Positions 11,777 through 23,403 of a stretch of DNA of 64,000 nucleotides are shown here, piece by piece (position 1 is the stretch's first letter; the number at the start of each line of letters is the position of its first letter). This stretch comes from Macrocybe gigantea (lineage: Eukaryota > Basidiomycota > Agaricomycetes > Agaricales > Callistosporiaceae). The translations under genes were made by a program, and so were the position numbers. Under the pieces are notes generated by a model that saw only the letters and a program-made list of their open reading frames with translations, did not search any database and was not told the origin of the DNA. The stretch spans positions 682,001 through 746,000 of the forward strand of contig SJRY01000236.1 of assembly GCA_011319805.1 (NCBI GenBank), read 5' to 3'.

Positions 11777-12278
11777 GAGCGATGGCGCCTCCCTCCTTCC
11801 CTCCATCAAATCAAAAACCTCTTGTTGTGTTAGGATGCCACGTACATGTGCATGATTTTTCTTTTATTCGGTGCTTGGTATCTCCCGCGGAGTGCTGTCG
11901 TCAATGTAATTCTTTGGGTACACTCACACAGAGAGCTGTGTAAATAATTGATCAGTCCGTTTCTCGTCAGATCCTCCAGGATACGTAGATAAATAATCTA
12001 TATTGCTACACTGTACATATCCGAAACACGAAAGCAAGAGAAGCGGAGCGAATCATAAGGTATAAAAGCGTGAGCTAAAGAACACCTATCCAACAAAACA
12101 AAGGAGGAGGTTAAGAAGAAAGATGACCAGGGTGACGTGGGCGATGTACATTGGCGGCGAGACAGATCCGATGATCCAAGATGGGTGGGGGGAGAGATAA
12201 GCAGATTCAGCAGCATAGCGGTCATCAAGAGTTGACAAAAAAAAAAAAGCAAAGGGGTGGGGGGTCAAAGGTATCCTG
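11777..12278. other. Convergent intergenic region
   Basis: Lies between the stops of nup120 and the zinc-cluster gene. It is AT-rich on the nup120 side and has an A run around 12237-12248. No gene or RNA recognised. Confidence 0.5.
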
Positions 12279-15154
12279 TCATGAGGTCGGCATGTGTCGA
12301 GCGGCGGTGGCGGTGTCCGGCCTAAAGCCGTCCAAAAATTGGGTCCACTCTCCTTGGCCGAAACCGACCGCCGCGCCCCACATGGTGGCGTCCTCTACTG
12401 GGTGTACATACTGGGTATACCGCGACGTGTCGGGATACATCGGTTGCTGTTGCATCGGGTATTGCGTGGACTGGTACGGCGCGGATGATGAATTGACGAC
12501 GGCCTGGGAGTGGGCCATGACGGATGGCGAGAGCTGACCTTGCTGTGGGGACTGCGTCAGATGATTTTGATGCGGGGAAGGAATGGGGTATCCAGGGGGC
12601 ATAGCGCGTACGGTGGTAGATGCAGCAGGAATGTAATCGTACGGCTGCGGCGGCAGCCCCTTCATGACGGCCATGGGAGGACTCACCGAATTTGAATTTG
12701 ACGGCGAGTTTGCGTTTGCGCGGCCGTTCGACGCTTCGCCGTACCGCCGTGGGTCTTGATTGTCATGATACGGAAACGCAAGTTTGCGTACAGTGCCCAG
12801 CACCTGGGCGCGAAGCTTCTCCCTCGTCTCCGAGCTGCTGTTCGGGAACTCGGCAGAGTAGAGAGGAGCAAGGGCTTGCAGAATGTCGTAACCCTTGTCC
12901 GCGATGGGCATGCCGCGCGACTGCTCCAGCGTCGACATGGTCTTGCGGATGTTGGCGCGGAAGAGACCCGCGCCGGGCTGATCTGGGTTCGCGATGAGCT
13001 GGAAGGAAAAGAACATCGCGGCAGAGAAGCAGTGAAGGGGTCCCCAGCGCATGTGACCTGGCACCGCGAGAGAGGAGTTGGCCAAAAAGTCTGGGTTCGA
13101 TTGACCAACCATCGTGATGAGCTTGTCAGCCGCACTGACGGCGATCTCCAGGCTCTGAGCAGATTTTGTCTGATCAACCACCGTCTTGGAGTTGAGTCCG
13201 GACGACGTGGACGGATTGCTGGCATACGGCCGATGCAACGTGAATCGGATGTGGTAGTATGAGGATCTGATTATGACGCTCTGCACGCCTAGACGGCGTA
13301 TGGCAACGTTGGGAGAAGCGAGGCTGCGAGCAATGCGGTAGTCGTCCAGATCAAGTTCCTGCGGCAGGCTTTCCATCCATCGAGTAAGGGCCCGATCGTT
13401 TGCCTGAACGCTCTCATACGGCACAGGACGGACCGAGATGGCGTCGTCCATGATGTCGCCCAGGATGAACGCTAGTTGGAACAGCGCAATGTTGGGCAGA
13501 TATAGTCGACCGGTTTTGTCTATTGCCGGGTCGCAATAGGAAGGCAGCTGCGTGTCGAAATGGTGAGATGCTATGACAAGTGGTCGGCCGAACATAAAGG
13601 CCTGCCATCTGGAAGCCAAATGGGAATATCAGTCGAACCTAGGCTGGCAATGCAAGAGGGTCCAAAGAAGAGGCGACTGACCGTTCCATTAAAACTATGT
13701 GCCACCAGGCCCAGCGGCGACGCTCGGCAACATCACGAGGCATTCTCCACTTTCCTGGGTCTCGATGGAGGCCCATGGCCATGCCTATCGTGACGAGTTC
13801 GCCTCGGATGTGCCAGATTTCCTCACTATCATTCTTGGAGAGAGTTTGATAGTGTCCTCTTATCAACAGGAGCTCGACGAGCTCGATGGTGTATGTCCGT
13901 GTTTCAGCGTTCCGCCGTTGCAACGCGACGCCGGATATCTCGTAAAATTTTTTCCCCAGTTCTTCATGCCCTTCCGAGAATGCTTCCAGCAGCTGGTGGT
14001 GCTGAGGGAGGTAAAAGGTCGCGACGGCCATTATGGCACAGGCGATCGCGAACACGATTCTGTCGGCCGATGTACCTTTCTTGAAGCGTTCCCACTGTTG
14101 GATGAATCCGGAATGATTGACATGCCGGTATATCCAATTGCAATACTCAAAATAGTAGGCGATGAGACCGTCGACGATGTCCAGAGAGGGCACGATGGCA
14201 AGAAGGTCGCGATCGTAGTCGCGATCCACGTCTTCGGGATGCTCTGGATTTTCTGGGCGAGAATCGGAATCTTCTGAGCCCCGCGAATCGGTCTAGAAAG
14301 CGAAGGGTTGGAATCAGCATTGTCCGTACAGCAGACGCTGCAGAGAAGCATACGGGTACGAGGTGCATCGCTATGCTAGTTGGGCCGGCGTAGAGACCGC
14401 CGTGGCCTTGGGTGCCGAGCATTCCAGGGGCGGCTGTGTTTTTGTCACCAATGTCGGATTCGACGGCCTCCTTCTTTGGGACGAGGCTGGATGCATCACT
14501 GGGTCTGCGATGCTGGACAGCGGAGTTGCGTTGTGGGAAGATGTATGATTCGAGGAGGGATATGGAGTGGCGAAGGCGGGCTATCTCCTGGGCTGGATCG
14601 ACCCGGTTGAAGCTGGAGGTGGGGAGATATGATTTTGAGGCGGGGAGGTGGGCGATGATGGAATTGAGCGGGGCACGCGAGAAGAGGATAAAGATAGGAG
14701 ACGCAACTGATGATCATCGCCGCGGGAAGTAGCGTCACTGCCTTCCTGACCTCGTGCATCTTGGTAGCACGAAGCGGAGGTTCCTGAGGGAGGGGGAGTT
14801 GAGTTTGATTACCGGAGGCGGGGGCGGCCTCGACAAACGATGTGCACGTTACCTCGAAGGACGCAGGACGAACACGGGCGGTTTCTGTAAGTGAGGTGAC
14901 GCTGGGCCTTTTCCGGAGAGAGATGTACGAGCGTACCTGTCGCACTTGAGCTTGCTGTTCCTGCATGGCTCACAATTGATGGCCTTGCGTGCCCGTTTTG
15001 TGGGGGGTCGACCGTCTCCGTTCTGCTCGCTGGATGAACCGGGCGCTGGGGACGAGCGGGGACGCACGGTGCCGGAAGAAGTGGATGCGCGCTGTGACTT
15101 GGTGCGCTGGGATGGCTGGGTAGGAGAAGGAGCAGAGGGAGAGTCGTCAGGCAT
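12279..15154 (-). CDS. Zn2Cys6 zinc-cluster transcription factor with fungal-specific TF domain
   Basis: DNA-binding activator of the Gal4 class. Six exons on the minus strand (14937-15154, 14853-14884, 14708-14783, 14360-14612, 13682-14292, 12279-13608) give 2520 nt and 839 residues with correct phase throughout. The zinc cluster spans the first two introns: CEPCRNSKLKC, then NRPCSSC and GTSASC, with spacing C-x2-C-x6-C-x5-C-x2-C-x8-C. A short coiled-coil dimerisation helix follows (DPAQEIARLRHSISLLES). The middle homology region includes YFEYCNWIYRHVNHSGF, MAMGLHRDPGKWRMP and RRRWAWWH. The C-terminus is rich in Gln, Ser, Pro and Tyr, like an activation domain. The start is the first ATG ahead of a Ser/Pro-rich tail. 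Target genes cannot be inferred. It is divergent from sti1 across about 1 kb. Confidence 0.9.
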
Positions 15155-16160
15155 GGTGGAGGAGGAGAAACGCGGCTGAGCGGGCCTAAAAGAGGGAGGA
15201 AATAAATTTATGTTGCAGTTCAGGCACATAACACTGGCTGGGGTCCCGTCGTCGGAGCAAACCGAGACTCCCGACACAGATAGATCCATACCAATGAGCC
15301 CAACCCAAATTCAATGCTCTTTCGCATGCGGAGATATCATCGATAAACAGCGTCGTGGGTGGAAAAGAAAAAGGAATCCCATCCAGACAGCTACCCGTTT
15401 CTTGTCCCCAGCGATCAGTTGATCGTGCATCGTTGTCTCGACCCGTCCAATCCAATCACGGTCAGCAAATCCAGCAACGGCCCATCGTGCCATTTGTCAG
15501 GATGCTCTCAAGGTAATCAGTCGGAGTCGCAAACGGTTTGACAGCTCACAAAACATGGGCGAGCCAAGGGACGGCCTTCGCTGAGAACGGCCTGTCAATG
15601 GCGCCCAAGTCAGAGCTTTTTCATGATCGTGACTTCGACTGCGTGGGCGAGGTAGACGGTTGCTCTGACAAAGATATGCCACATTGACATTGTTCCTTGT
15701 CAGTTAAAAATACACGATTCGCCCCTTATTAGGAGCGACGCTATATTATCAAACTGGCCTCGGCGCTGATGCAAAGGGAGGGAGGGATTCACAACAGCTC
15801 GATGGTCGCAATCAGTGTCTGAGCCGTAAATCTTCCAGTCCCCCGCCATTCAAAGAACTCCGGTCGATCGGAGAATCAGAATCGTCTTGCACATTGATGG
15901 GCGTTTCCGTGCAAGTATGAAGATGTAAAGGACAGGGTCGTTGGCCGGCTACGTAGTTCAATGCACACGAAATCGCATAGCCCGAGGAGATGTCGCCTTG
16001 TGATAGAGTCGGGCATGGCCGAATCTCAGAGATTGTCTTTCATTAACCGTGCGTGACCAAAACCGGCCAATCAGCGGTCACATTCTAGAATCATCGACAG
16101 TATTAAAAATTCTGCAGTGCTCTCTCAAACATCCGCTAGATCATCGTTTCATCGAACTCC
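15155..16160. promoter_or_regulatory. Divergent promoter region of zinc-cluster gene and sti1
   Basis: About 1 kb between two start codons. ORFs here are short and unconvincing. The sti1-proximal part contains a heat-shock-element-like palindrome and an AT-rich stretch. Confidence 0.5.
16083..16090. promoter_or_regulatory. Heat-shock-element-like palindrome upstream of sti1
   Basis: TTCTAGAA is a perfect inverted pair of HSF half sites, 71-78 bp before the sti1 ATG. A second looser pair, TTC-atc-GAA, lies at about 16147-16155. STI1 is a known heat-shock-factor target in yeast. Only two half sites are in perfect phase, so this is suggestive. Confidence 0.45.
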
Positions 16161-18534
16161 ATGTCCGACGTGCGCAGCCCGTCGTAGTCACCGATGCCGC
16201 CTTGACTCATCACCCTTCTCTTCGTTTCACAGGCAAACGCGCTCAAAGATCTTGGCAACAAGGCTTTCGCCTCCAAAGACTGGGACAAGGCGATCGACCT
16301 CTTCTCCCAGGCCATCGCCCTCGATCCCAAGAACCACGTCCTGTATTCTAACCGCAGCGCCGCCAAAGCCGGCAAGAAGGACTGGACAGGCGCATTGGCG
16401 GACGCAGAAGAGGTATGCGCGCTACCCCGGCGATCGTCGTTCCGTTTCTAGACCGAGAGATCCACGTTCTCGCAGTGCGTCAAGATAAACCCGACATGGG
16501 GAAAGGGCTGGTCGCGCAAGGGCGCCGCTCTGCACGGTGCTCGAAGATACCAGGAAGCCGTCACGGCCTATGAAACCGGCCTTCAACACGAAGACAGTCC
16601 CGCTCTCAGAAAAGGACTCGAGGAAGTCAGACATGCGTTGTGTACGTCATAGCGACCTTCCTCTTGCGTTCAATGTCTTGATCTCTTGCATTCCTAGCCA
16701 ACGATTCGGGTGCTGCTGGCCTCGGAACCCTCTTCTCCGACCCCAACATCCTCGGTAAACTCGCAACAAATCCCAGGACACAAAAGTACCTGTCAGACCC
16801 GTCCTTCATCCAAAAGGTGTGGCGCCTTCTCTTGCGGTGATCGCCCGCGATCCGGTTTTCTGAACAATGCTTTTCAGCTTCAAATGCTACAACAGAATCC
16901 TCAGCTCGCTTCCGGATCGTTCGCATTTACTCTCCTGCATTCCATGTCACTTGACCCCTGACATTCCGTACTCTCTACAGCGCATTTCAAGATCCTCGGA
17001 TGATCGATGTCCTAGGTGTGCTCATGGGCGTCGACCTTCAAGCCGCGACACGCGAATCGGACGACGCTTCCTCCAGCACCTCTGCACCTCGGTCGCCGCC
17101 ACCGCAACCCCAACCACGGACGGCGCCTTCATCTTCTTCCTCAAAACCCGAGCCGACACACGAGCCTACGCCCGCCCCTGCCGAAGAGGACGTCGAAATG
17201 GCCGAAGAAGAGCCAGAGGAAGCGAAAGCCAGAAAGGACGCCGAAGACGCAAAGAAGGCGGGCAACGAAGCGTACAAGAAACGAGACTTTGACGAGGCGA
17301 TCAAGCAATTCGACAAGGCTTGGGAGATTTGGCCAAAGGACATAACATTCTTGACCAACCTCGGAGGTGAGCGTGGCTGATCTATCGACAATGCCCCCGT
17401 TGATCGGTCCCATTAGCCGCTCATTTCGAAAAGGGAGACTACGACAAGGCCATCGAAGTCTGCGAAAAGGCAGTCGAAGAGGGCCGCGAGGTGAGATATT
17501 CGCAACAAGCCTTCGCGAACGCTGATATTCTTACCTCTCGCCCAAAGATCCGCGCCGATTACAAACTCCTCGCCAAGGCGTACGGTCGCGTCGGATCGGC
17601 GTATCAGCGAAAATCCGACAACGTCTCGGCGATCAAGTACTTCAACAAGTCTCTCGCGGAGCACCGCACGCCGGACATCCTCAACAAGCTGCGCGATGTC
17701 GAGCGCCTCCAGGTAGAGGAGAACCGCAAAGCATACATCGACCCCGAGAAGAGCGCTGCCGCGCGTGAAGAGGGAAATGCCCAGTTCAAGGCTGGAGACT
17801 TCCCTGCTGCCGTCAAGTCGTACTCTGAGAGCATCAAGCGGGACCCCAGCGATCCTAGAGGATACAACAACAGAGCTGCGGCATACATGAAGCTGGTGGC
17901 CCTTCCAGAGGCCCTCAAGGACGTGAATGAAGCCATCAAAGTCGACCCATCGTTCGGTGAGCTTCATTATTTTCTGCTTCTTTCCGTGTCCCCTGTGTTC
18001 TCCATCAACCCTTCCCCCGTCTGCGATCGCAAATGAATCGTCTTTATTAATTGGAATGCTTTGGTCCCGAACAGTCAAGGCCCACATCCGGAAATCAAAC
18101 ATCCTTGTTTCCATGCGAGACCACACCAAAGCGCTCGAAGCGATCCAAGAGGCTCGGGAGCATGACACGGAGAATAAGCATACCGCTGAGATCACCCAAC
18201 AAGAGTACAAGGTGCAACAGGCCCTGTTCACCCAACGAGGATCCGAGACGCAGGAAGAGGCCCTGGAGCGTGCAATGCGGGACCCCGAAGTCGCGGTAAG
18301 TCTAAAGATGCCGCAACCCCGTGGCCTTCTCGTCTTGTTGGCAAAATGAACGCGTTGCGCTGATTGTTGGAAATGCCTTGCCCTCTTCAGGAAATCATGA
18401 CCGATCCCGTCATGCAGCAAATTCTGCAGCAGGCTCAGAACGACCCGCAGGCGTTGCAGGACCACTTGAAGAACCCTGTCGTTCGCCAGAAGATTCAGAA
18501 ACTGATCAACGCTGGCATCATCAGAACGCGGTAA
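16161..18534 (+). CDS. sti1: Sti1/Hop co-chaperone (TPR and DP domains)
   Basis: Adaptor that passes client proteins from Hsp70 to Hsp90 in the cytosol. Ten exons sum to 1749 nt and 582 residues, the usual Sti1 length. The first exon (16161-16169) encodes only MSD. Domain order matches the family. TPR1 ([21 protein letters not shown]) comes first, then DP1 ([20 protein letters not shown]). An acidic, Ser/Pro-rich linker follows, with TPR2A ([20 protein letters not shown]) and TPR2B ([20 protein letters not shown]) after it. DP2 ([19 protein letters not shown]) is last. The TPR clamp residues (the N of GNKA, GNEA and GNAQ) are present. A long open frame on the opposite strand is a shadow of this high-GC coding sequence. 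Confidence 0.96.
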
Positions 18535-18763
18535 CGGCACGTCCGCCAAATTATTCCTCAAGCTTCGGTGCTTTCTTTCGCTTCTACTATCTAGTCATGA
18601 AATTATTACTGTAGAATAACATCGAGCCAAAAACATGTAGTTGAAAACGCCACAACATTCTTTGTATTCTTGGAGAGCCAAAAAAAAAAAAAAAGAAAAA
18701 GACAGATCACGTTCCTCACGTCGAGAGTACTAGAGCGTACATGCAAGATTTTGCCTATCAAGA

Positions 18764-20766
18764 TCACCACCTCCACTCGATGTTACCAGTCGTTCGGCCT
18801 CTCACTCCCTTGAATGGTTTATATGATTCCCCGGTAATCTTCAATTGCTCGACCTTGATCGCTGAGAATGTGTGCGACGGTATTTCGAAATGAATCTGCA
18901 ACGCATGGGATGGGCGAGGCGACAGCACCCTGTTTCGAGACGTCACGATTGTGGTCTGTCAGCCCTTTTCCCTGTCATCCTCGCAGTGACGCAATGCACG
19001 ACTCACAAAGGCGTGCTGAACGAACCGCGGAGGTTCCAACTGCTCGACGGAGGGATGGAAGGGATCTCCCATTTCAGAATCTGGCATTACCAGCGGGGAA
19101 AAAAAAAGAGCAGTTAGCGTCATGGCGGAAAGGAAGAAGGCAGTTCATAAACCGCATCACAGGAAATTTGAATTTGCTCTTCACCTTTTTGCTGGAATCA
19201 AAGGTCCACGACGTGCCAACGATGCCTGCATCAAGGCCACCTATTCCGCCACCCAACTGCCCAATCCCACTGCCTCTTGCGGCGACGCATTTAATTCCAC
19301 CTGCGCCTTCGCCCAGGTCCAATTCTGCGACATAGTTTTCGATCGGCCGGGTCGTAAGCCGCGAGGTGAGCGTGATGTCGAACGATCCTGGTTTCTTCAG
19401 ACTCAACTCGAGCGTCAGATGACACATGCACCGCACAAACCTCCATGCTCCTCCAGCTGAAACGCTGTCTTCAAATTCAGCGGAAGGGGGACAGTTTCCT
19501 TTGCTATGCTTGTCACGGCCGTCGTAGGTGGCGGCGCCGCAGCCGTCGAGGCCAAGCGAGCAGACGCCGCTGTTGCATTGGGTGAATATCGATAGTCGGC
19601 TAGGACAAAACGCCCATCCGGCGGTATGAATGACAGTGTCTTGTCTCGGGACCATCGCTGCAGCCTGAACTTGGCACGTTAACTCGGGTAGAGCGAGAAG
19701 GCAGGAAAAAGTCGGATCTACCTCACGCATGGATGAAATGCGCAGTCTGAGAGGATATAGGGATTCGTAAATGTCAACAGACAATCAGGAGTCCCTGACA
19801 GATAGGTCCATAACGTCTCGGCGTTAAAGAGACAAAGGCATCAAGGTCGAAAGACAACATACCGGACAGTTTGGTGTTCACCTCGATTTTCCCCCAAACG
19901 TTGCTCGAAAGTGGCGTACCATTTCTGATGAGAGAGATGTAAAACAACTTCGCTGAGGATATTGTCAGGCTTACCTGTCGACGATAGCATTCAGATTCTC
20001 AACGATGTCAAAATAAATTTCGTTGCTTGTATATCTCAAACCAGCCTTTCTCCAGGGTATTGATGAAGAGAATGGGCCTCCAGCTGCGCCCAAGCCCGAT
20101 CCCGAATTGATAGTGGCAGTCAAATTTGCTCCTGCGACGTTCAATAGCTTTGAAAGTAAAGACGGAGGAATGACGATGTCACGGAGGGCGTTGGGTGATG
20201 TAGTCAAAGGATGTCCTTCAGAATCCAGCGTCTCTTCAAGAAGCTGCGAAAGTGTAAATGACGGATGTCGACGGTCCAAGAAACATACCTGATAAACCAC
20301 ATCAAAATTCTCCTTCAAGGTAGCAGCGGACACGTTTCCGAAATATTCGTGCAAGATGTCCGCAAAGGTTTCGACAAACGCAAATGCGAAGAGTGGGTCG
20401 ACTGCAGTCATGTTGGTCAGACTACTCTTTAACGGATCGCGACGAAATGTGTAGGGACGAACCGTCTCCGCTGACGGGACATAGCAACCTGATGTCACCA
20501 CGCTTTATATGACAGCAAGCTGTAGCTGGTCCTAGGTTATGGGGAGGAACGTAGATAACTGGCTCGACATCTTCTGGTCGCGTGCACTTGGAAAGGGCGT
20601 GATTGAGCGCATCAACATGGAGCAGCGGGTAAGCAGGGGATTTCGATCTGAAGCCCGACTGTAGTATCGGTCGACTGCGATCGTGCTGCAGTCAGTTATC
20701 AGGCCCACCGATACAGAGCTGTACGAACCCAGTATTGTCGACGATAATTATCCCGTCGATGGCCAT
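18764..20766 (-). CDS. apm3: AP-3 adaptor complex subunit mu
   Basis: Medium subunit of the AP-3 clathrin-type adaptor, which sorts cargo from Golgi/endosomes to the vacuole. Ten exons (20729-20766, 20463-20674, 20289-20401, 19975-20243, 19863-19924, 19722-19794, 19441-19664, 19185-19387, 19007-19080, 18764-18929) total 1434 nt and 477 residues, in phase at every junction. The longin-like N-terminus reads MAIDGIIIVDN and LQSGFRSKSPAYPLLH. The linker has EETLDSEGHPLTTSPNALRD. The mu-homology domain includes GLRYTSNEIYFDIVENLNAI, GTPDCLLTF, PPDGRFVLADYRY and the terminal GRTTGNIEWRW. No frame break. The stop codon faces sti1 over 229 bp. Confidence 0.94.
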
Positions 20767-20849
20767 GGCGGCATAAGGCAAATGACTGACTTGGCGTGTT
20801 TGGTCATTCAAATCATTCCAGATTTTCCTGTCTAAAATACATAATAAAT

Positions 20850-22183
20850 CTATGGCGATGCCCAAGACCAATTCAAAAAGCCAGATTCATTGAAAATGTT
20901 CTGAGCCTCGTCCTCGGCTTCCTTCCTCGCCACATCCTCCTTCCGATCTTGCACTTCTCTCCAAACCGTAATGCATTCGTGTACTTCTCGAGGGTGACTA
21001 AAACCGGCCACTAGCGGTACGTTTCCTTTATCTCCCCCGGTATGTCTGATTGAGAAACCGAGGGCAAGGTTGGGCAGACCGTCCGCCCAGATGCTGCTTG
21101 CTCGAGATGCTGCTTCCTTCAACTCCTTGGGTGCAGGATGCCATGCCGGGGTCGACGCTGTGAGAAGACCCATGCTGAAGGGAGACGCTGCAACCAGTTG
21201 GCTCACACGAGCGCGGCCATAGAATTGGGGTGCGAACTTCAGAAATGTGGCGTTTTGAAGTGAAAGATGTGAATACGACAGGATCACGTCAACCGGTTTA
21301 TACGGCGGATTGTGCAGGATCAACAAAGCAAGACGAAGCAGGGTAGGTAGAGGGTATCCTGAATATCGTAAGAATCAGCTGTGCCTAAACAGGACAGACC
21401 TGCCTCACCTGTGATGCCAATGTGTTTTACCAGACCTTCGTTCCGTAGTCTCTGGAGCTCGGCGTAGGCATCCAAGATCCTCTGGTCTCCTTCGCCCCGA
21501 ATCCTGCCTTCCTCATCTTCTACTAGTCCGTACTCTACGCGTTCCGTCGTCAAAGCTGTCGCATGATTTCCGGTTTTCTTCGAGTCCAGAGGCGTGCAGA
21601 CAAATTCAACGTCATGAAGATAAACAGTGTCGAGGTAGTCAGTCTGCAACCTTTCCAAGCTGCGCAAAACCGACTGGCGGATTCTGCTGGGGCTATAATC
21701 AAAATCTGAAACTCCGAATCGACCACATTTTGTCATCTTAAATTCCGTCAGATATGATAGGACCTGGAGCGCGAGAAGATTGGCATACGAGTTGGTACGA
21801 CGATCGGGGGAATTCGTCCTTTACAGTCTGAAGAGCCCTTCCCAGCAAGACTTCGGAATCTCCATAATAAACGGATGTGTCGAATGCACGTATCCCATAT
21901 CTGGACGAGATCAGATGCGTGTTGGAGACGTAAAATGAAGCTGAACCTACTGCAGCGCGAGTCGAACCGTCCGGACGGGAATGTCGCTCTGCAGGTGGTC
22001 ATCGGTGTTGTACTGATTGGAAAACGATCCCGCCCCGAACACTATTGCCGGCAGTTTGAGTGGACCGTCCAGTTGTGCCTACCTTACTTTAAGTCACCTG
22101 AAAGTATCAAATAACGCATTCATTGTACAGACTAACGGCGTCCCTTCGACCGGCGTGTCTTCATCGATGAAAGAATGAGACAT
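20850..22183 (-). CDS. ara2: Aldo/keto reductase, Ara2-like D-arabinose 1-dehydrogenase
   Basis: NAD(P)-dependent aldo/keto reductase of the L-galactose / D-arabinose dehydrogenase group, which in yeast makes the lactone precursor of erythroascorbate. Exons 22133-22183, 21951-22078, 21789-21900, 21409-21736 and 20850-21358 give 1128 nt and 375 residues. Motifs: LPAIVFGAGSFSNQYN at the start of the barrel, YGIRAFDTSVYYGDSE with catalytic Asp and Tyr, the Lys of MTKCGRFG, SLERLQTDYLDTVYLHDVE with its His, and GLVKHIGITGYPL. The first intron border was chosen because it alone keeps the phase, so the N-terminal 17 residues are less certain. The gene lies 83 bp downstream of the apm3 start, on the same strand. 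Confidence 0.85.
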
Positions 22184-22356
22184 AGTGAAGAACCCAGATG
22201 GCGGCGCAATCACGACATCCAATCGAGCCTCTGTCAACATCACGCCAGAGATGACTTTTAAGGAAGTTCTAAGGCAAGAAATCGTATTTCGTAGTGAATA
22301 CAGAACAAAGAGAGATCGCAATTAAAGCAGCTTTGGATCGAGTCTGTAAGGTACTC

Positions 22357-22848
22357 CTACAGCTTTTCCCTGGTCCAGCTGCGCGAAAAAGATGAGTACT
22401 GGTGAACAAGCCGAAGCGGACATGGACAATACGGACTTCTTGTCAAACTTCTGATTCACGTTGAGAAGCTTGGTGTTCTCATCTTGTTGGATGGAATTCC
22501 AGGGAGTAGGGTTAGCCTTGGTCCAGACAACTAGGCGGGAAGGAAGATTCAGGTAAGATCCTTGCCTCGCGGGAACGTCATGGACTACAACGTACTGGTC
22601 GGGCCCTTGGCAAGGCGGTAAGTGTACCAAGCACCGCCAGTTAAGACAGCTCCGACAATGACATAGCTAAAGGAAGGCGCTGTTACACACTAGAGTGGCT
22701 CCGGAGTGCATGTTGCGGCTTACAGAGGAATAGCCTACGTAGCAAGAAGGGGTGTTAGGACACTGAAACAGAATACAAACGCTAATAGACGCACCTCTAC
22801 GGCAAACCAATTCTTCAAGAAACCAGAGCGTAGTGGACGCGGCGACAT
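22357..22848 (-). CDS. NDUFA4/MLRQ-like small mitochondrial inner-membrane protein
   Basis: Homolog of the MLRQ subunit, first assigned to complex I and later to cytochrome c oxidase in mammals. Five exons (22795-22848, 22724-22734, 22596-22666, 22437-22530, 22357-22378) sum to 252 nt and 83 residues. It reads as a short N-terminus, LKNWFAVEAIPLYVIVGAV membrane segment, TYRLAKGPT, then VWTKANPTPW and a final TREKL. The second exon is only 11 nt, yet both flanking introns have GT-AG borders and the phase is exact. It sits 173 bp upstream of the ara2-like start, on the same strand. Confidence 0.85.
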
Positions 22849-23403
22849 TGTAAACGACAAGGAAAGTATCTAATTTTTTTGCGGAATTATTGAGGATTTC
22901 AGCAAGAGGGGCATTATTTCATTGTCTCCCACGCTTCGGAATCAACCGGAAGGGGAGCCTAGGGCAACGACCGCGAGGCCAGTCTCGTTCCAGATTCGCG
23001 CAAGGTCTGGAAAAGGTCTGAATTTCAATGAACATCTCAGATGCGCAATACAAGTACAGACTGTCGTTCCTGATAGTGATGAGCGTCTAGCTACCACAGG
23101 ATAGGAAACAAGAACCAAGAAATTTGGGAAGGGGGGAGGTCAAGTAGGTTGATGTGAATGGTAGTGGGGGGGGCACGAACATAGCAAGCATAGAGGGGAA
23201 GGGGATGTAGACGTAACAGCATGATGGGAGGGGATATCGTTCATAAGATGTATAGCGCAACAAGACAGACCATGTCCAAGATTGATGTGAACTGCAGTAC
23301 AGAGGGGAGGGAGAAAAACGAGTATGTTCAGAGAGGGTGGAATAACTAAAATAGAAAACAGTCAATTGGGTAAAGCAACGCGAAAAAATCGACCAAGCTG
23401 ACC
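22849..23403. other. Intergenic, promoter side of MLRQ gene and 3' side of coiled-coil gene
   Basis: No gene recognised. It has pyrimidine-rich minus-strand tracts, including an 8-base G run at about 23166-23173. The true end of the coiled-coil gene may extend into it. Confidence 0.4.

Noticed and set aside
17413..18561. 382-residue minus-strand ORF
   Set aside because: Antisense to the sti1 exons and introns, where the plus strand has diagnostic TPR and DP motifs.
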